Positions 5,803-8,101 of a DNA stretch of 8,101 nt are shown here, piece after piece. Position 1 is the stretch's first letter. Every line of letters begins with the position of its first letter. This DNA comes from CAYLLN01 sp036496265. GTDB lineage: Bacteria; Planctomycetota; Planctomycetia; Pirellulales; Pirellulaceae. The notes below the pieces were generated by a model. The model had not been told where the DNA came from. It made no database searches and saw nothing but the letters and a program-made list of their open reading frames with translations. The stretch spans positions 1-8,101 of the forward strand of contig DASXLL010000099.1 of assembly GCA_036496265.1 (NCBI GenBank), read 5' to 3'. Made by a program: the position numbers and the translations under genes.

Positions 5803-6237
5803 ATGACTAATCCATACGAGTCGCCGCGGTATGTAGGCCAGGATTCCCCTGTTGATCCTGGCGACAGGGAAAAATTGCGTCGTGTGGCACTGCAACAGCG
5901 GTGGATGCTATATGTGCTGCTGACGCAGATCGTAAGTGGCCTCTATTGCAGCTTTGCCCAGGTCGCACAGAGCTTTCATGTAGGAACACAAAGGGCCAGC
6001 GAGGTTCTACTGCTGTACTTGCCATACTGGGCTGCGGCAATTTTTTGTCTGGTGCGCGTTTTCCTGTTGGCAAAAGAGCTGATGCACATCGTGATTGCTA
6101 TGATTTGCGCGGTTCTCACGTTAATGCCATGCATCTCGATATTGATCACTCTGGTCTTAAGTCGTCGGGCCACGCGGCTTCTCAAACAGCATGGAGTCAA
6201 AGTCGGATTGATGGGAGCGAATCCGGATTTGATTTAG
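5803..6237 (+). CDS. Small membrane protein with NPYESP N-terminus, function unknown
   Basis: This 144-residue protein starts MTNPYESPR, a signature that opens many planctomycete membrane proteins of unknown function. Residues 1-30 are polar and presumably cytoplasmic. Three hydrophobic helices follow at about 34-54, 67-90 and 94-120, then a basic segment (RRATRLLKQHG) and the tail VKVGLMGANPDLI. I recall this NPYxSP...GxxVGLMGA layout as a paralogous planctomycete family without assigned function. The frame can be extended six codons to a TTG, but the ATG at 5803 begins exactly at the family motif. No good Shine-Dalgarno sequence is visible (GCGCCGGCA precedes it), while a promoter lies at 5741-5770. 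The gene runs convergent to serA with a hairpin between. No catalytic motif is seen. Confidence 0.75.
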   Translation: MTNPYESPRYVGQDSPVDPGDREKLRRVALQQRWMLYVLLTQIVSGLYCSFAQVAQSFHVGTQRASEVLLLYLPYWAAAIFCLVRVFLLAKELMHIVIAMICAVLTLMPCISILITLVLSRRATRLLKQHGVKVGLMGANPDLI

Positions 6238-6245
6238 CTGATGAT

Positions 6246-6262
6246 GGTGGGCACAGCCCACC
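6246..6262. terminator. Hairpin between convergent membrane protein gene and serA
   Basis: GGTGGGC (6246-6252) and GCCCACC (6256-6262) are exact reverse complements with a 3-base loop, ACA. The hairpin starts 9 bases after the stop of the membrane protein gene and lies 25 bases beyond the serA stop on the other strand. It could end both transcripts. The longer string GGTGGGC-ACA-GCCCACCCTAC resembles a sequence I recall as widely dispersed in planctomycetes and some other bacteria. Confidence 0.5.
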
Positions 6263-6291
6263 CTACTTGGCAAGCTGGCAGCCCGCCCTAC
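6254..6291. repeat. Direct repeat CAGCCCRCCCTAC overlapping the serA stop codon
   Basis: The 13-mer at 6254-6266 recurs at 6279-6291 with a single A-to-G change, 25 bases apart. The second copy contains the serA stop codon (6288-6290, read as TAG on the minus strand). The first copy is the right arm of the convergent hairpin. Confidence 0.55.
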
Positions 6292-7922
6292 GCGCGAAGC
6301 CATGTCGGCAATTGGCCGGTGGGGGGGAGTTCGAGGACGCGGACGCTGGTGATGTCGGGGTGGGCGGTGACTTCGGCGAGGGCAGCGGGTGAGGGCAGTG
6401 AGTCGAGATTGAGGACGCCGATGGCGCCGCCGCCGGGGGCGGCGCGGCCGACGGACATCTGGGCGATGTTGACTTTGTGATTGCCAAAGATCGTGCCGAC
6501 GGCGCCGATGATGCCGGGGCGATCGTTGTGGGTGAAGACCAGCAAATTGCCGTCGAGATAGGCTTCGAGGCGGAATTCGCCGAGGCGAATCAGGCGCGGC
6601 ATGTCGGCGCCAAAGAGAGTGCCGCTGGCGTTGATCTTTTCGCCGTTTGCGCCGGTGACTTCGACGGACATCGCGGAGCTGAAGGCACCGGGCTCGGCGC
6701 GCGATTCTTCGGTGAGCTTGATGCCGCGTTCTTGTAGCAGGAGTTGGGCATTGACGATGTTGACGTCTTGGGAGAGAGCCTTTTCGAGCAGGCCGGCGCA
6801 GAAAGCGGCGGTGATGAGCTTGGTGTTTTTCTGCGTGATGTCGCCGCGGTAGGTCAGGTGGCAGGCTTTGGCGCCGCTGGAATGCCACTGAGCCATGAGC
6901 AGGCCGAAGCGGTAGGCGAGGTCGAGATAGCCGCGGACGGCTTCGAGCGTTTTGGGGTCGATGGCGGCCATGTTGACCGCGTGGCGGACTTCGCCCTTGG
7001 TGAAATAGTTGATCAAGAGCTCGACGGCTTCGATCGCGACCTGCGTTTGGGCCTCTTCGGTGCTCGCGCCGAGATGCGGCGTGCAGAGAACGTTGGGCAT
7101 GCCGAAGAGCGGACTGTTTGTGCAGGGCTCTTCGACGAACACATCGAGGGCGACACCGCCGATCTTGCCGCTTTTGAGTCCTTCGACGAGCGCCTCTTCG
7201 CTGTAGATGCCGCCGCGGGCCGCGTTGATCAGCCGGACACCCGGCTTCATGATCTCCAGGGCCGCCTTATCGATGAGGTTGGTCGTTTCTGGCGTCAACG
7301 GCGTATGGACAGTGAGGTAATCGACGTGCGGCAGCATCTCGCGGACAGTTTCGACGCGCTTGATGCCGAGCTTGGCGGCTTGTTCGGGCGAGAGGAACGG
7401 ATCGTAGCCGAGGACTCGCATCTGAAACGCCAGCGCCCGCTTGGCAACTTCCTGACCGATGCGCCCCAGGCCGACAATGCCGAGGGTTTTATCGGCGAGC
7501 TGCGTGCCGAGGAACGTCTTGCGGTCCCACTTGCCTTCTTTTAGCTTGGCGAAGGCTTCAGCAACGCGGCGACTGAGGGCGAGCATCAGAGTGAACGCAT
7601 GTTCGGCCGTGCTGAGCGTGTTGCCAGTGGGCGTGTTCATCACGACGATGCCGAGGCGCGTCGCTGCTTCTTTGTCAATGTTGTCCGTCCCCACGCCGGC
7701 GCGGGCGATCGCTCGGAGGCGCTTGTTGCCTTCGAGCACGTCGCCGCTGATGGTGACGCCGCTGCGACAGATTGCACCGTCGGCTTCGGCTAAGGCCTTT
7801 TTCAGGGCGTCGCCTTTGAGGCCGGTTTTGACTTCGAATTCGATGCCGCTGGCCTTGGCAGCCGCGAGCATGTCGAGGCCTTCTTGGGCGAGGGGGTCGA
7901 GGATGAGGATTCGTGCTGTCAT
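6288..7922 (-). CDS. serA: D-3-phosphoglycerate dehydrogenase, long form
   Basis: This 544-residue cytoplasmic enzyme oxidises 3-phosphoglycerate to 3-phosphohydroxypyruvate with NAD+, the first step of serine synthesis. The Rossmann motif is GLGRIG (151-156) with Asp174 in GYDP as the NAD-selective acidic residue. The catalytic set is Arg236 (AARGG), Glu265 (VEEP) and His283 (TPHLGAST). Residues about 318-453 form the extra allosteric substrate-binding (ASB) domain, and 459-531 an ACT domain (HNDRPGIIGAVGTIF), as in the long type known from Mycobacterium. Serine feedback is therefore plausible but not proven. A 13-residue tail ending LPTWLRA extends past the ACT domain. The ATG at 7922 has no good Shine-Dalgarno sequence and sits at the edge of a heptamer repeat; an in-frame ATG 21 bases upstream is cut off by a TGA. 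No other serine gene is adjacent. Confidence 0.96.
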   Translation of the reverse strand: MTARILILDPLAQEGLDMLAAAKASGIEFEVKTGLKGDALKKALAEADGAICRSGVTISGDVLEGNKRLRAIARAGVGTDNIDKEAATRLGIVVMNTPTGNTLSTAEHAFTLMLALSRRVAEAFAKLKEGKWDRKTFLGTQLADKTLGIVGLGRIGQEVAKRALAFQMRVLGYDPFLSPEQAAKLGIKRVETVREMLPHVDYLTVHTPLTPETTNLIDKAALEIMKPGVRLINAARGGIYSEEALVEGLKSGKIGGVALDVFVEEPCTNSPLFGMPNVLCTPHLGASTEEAQTQVAIEAVELLINYFTKGEVRHAVNMAAIDPKTLEAVRGYLDLAYRFGLLMAQWHSSGAKACHLTYRGDITQKNTKLITAAFCAGLLEKALSQDVNIVNAQLLLQERGIKLTEESRAEPGAFSSAMSVEVTGANGEKINASGTLFGADMPRLIRLGEFRLEAYLDGNLLVFTHNDRPGIIGAVGTIFGNHKVNIAQMSVGRAAPGGGAIGVLNLDSLPSPAALAEVTAHPDITSVRVLELPPTGQLPTWLRA

Positions 7923-7948
7923 TTGTCACTTGTCATTCGTCATTTGCC
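7921..7948. repeat. Tandem heptamer repeat overlapping the serA start codon
   Basis: There are four consecutive heptamers of consensus ATTTGTC (plus strand). The first is exact and the others each differ at one base (T-to-C at 7929, 7938 and 7947). On the coding strand the units carry ATGAC, ATGAC, GTGAC and ATGAC, the last being the serA start. Candidate start codons therefore recur every 7 bases in rotating frames. Confidence 0.7.
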
Positions 7949-8101
7949 AGTGGCCGGTTGCGACGGGTTGGCGCTAATATTTGGGGGGAGTTTTTTTGTG
8001 GCGGCTGGGTGTTAGTTTGGTGGAAGGTATTGGCAGGTAGTGGTTTAGGAAAACTAACATTTTGTTGGGGGCGCTAACATTGAAAGTGGTGTTAGCCGGT
8101 G
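7949..8101. promoter_or_regulatory. serA upstream region with GTTAG/CTAAC inverted repeats
   Basis: No gene is seen here. TGTTAGTTT (8010-8018) and AAACTAACA (8051-8059) are perfect 9-base inverted arms 32 bases apart. GCTAACA (8073-8079) and TGTTAGC (8090-8096) are perfect 7-base arms 10 bases apart. The core CTAACA/TGTTAG thus occurs four times, two direct copies being exactly 20 bases apart (8054 and 8074). The arrangement suits operator sites for serA or part of a larger dispersed repeat cut by the window edge. No clear -35/-10 pair for serA was found. A G6 run and a T7 run lie at about 7983-7997. Confidence 0.45.

Noticed and set aside
6157..6888. 243-residue Arg/His/Pro-rich minus-strand frame
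   Set aside because: It is a frame shadow of the serA 3' half, and the low-complexity Arg-rich sequence is typical of such shadows.
6744..7544. 266-residue plus-strand frame opposite serA
   Set aside because: Long antisense frames are common opposite GC-rich genes; its composition mirrors serA codons and it has no domain.
7921..7948. Possible CRISPR-like array at the serA start
   Set aside because: The units are only 7 bases and contiguous, with no spacers and no cas genes nearby; this is a short tandem repeat.
1..8101. A new multi-gene defence, mobile or biosynthetic system
   Set aside because: The genes belong to unrelated, mostly familiar families on alternating strands, with hairpins between convergent units and no transposase, integrase, nuclease or toxin.

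Overview
The window looks like chromosomal DNA of a planctomycete, most likely near the order Pirellulales. This rests on protein style, not on a marker gene: an RTX-type exoprotein with a C-terminal module typical of these bacteria, a secreted NIPSNAP protein, a secreted BD-FAE-like esterase, a small membrane protein opening with NPYESP and ending in a GLMGANP-type tail, and GC-rich hairpins such as GGTGGGC-ACA-GCCCACC between convergent genes. No tRNA, rRNA, CRISPR array, insertion sequence or phage gene was seen.

Layout. The 3' end of a large RTX (calcium-binding repeat) protein gene enters from the left (2-724, +) and is followed by a 10-bp hairpin. Next come a small P-loop kinase-like gene (876-1406, +) and a secreted NIPSNAP-domain gene (1599-2048, +). 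That gene converges across a 10-bp hairpin with a minus-strand pair: a secreted alpha/beta hydrolase (2113-3075) and, 85 bp upstream of it, a LuxR/NarL-type response regulator (3161-3793). A 499-bp divergent intergenic region separates this regulator from an NtrC-type sigma-54 activator (4293-5699, +). That intergenic region holds an AT-rich stretch, a perfect 13-bp palindrome and a strong leader hairpin. A recognisable -35/-10 promoter precedes a three-helix membrane protein (5803-6237, +), which converges with a long-form D-3-phosphoglycerate dehydrogenase, serA (6288-7922, -). The last 150 bases are the serA upstream region and are rich in GTTAG/CTAAC inverted repeats.

How the genes work together. 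The window reads as a set of independent, mostly single-gene units, not one pathway. The plausible links are the same-strand response regulator and secreted hydrolase, and the two divergently transcribed response regulators, which have no sensor kinase nearby. SerA is a housekeeping enzyme for serine synthesis. I see no convincing new defence, mobile or biosynthetic system. The least ordinary structure is small: tandem heptamer repeats occur three times. One supplies the last codons of the NtrC-type gene, one overlaps the serA start codon, and a dispersed-looking GC repeat also contributes the serA stop codon.
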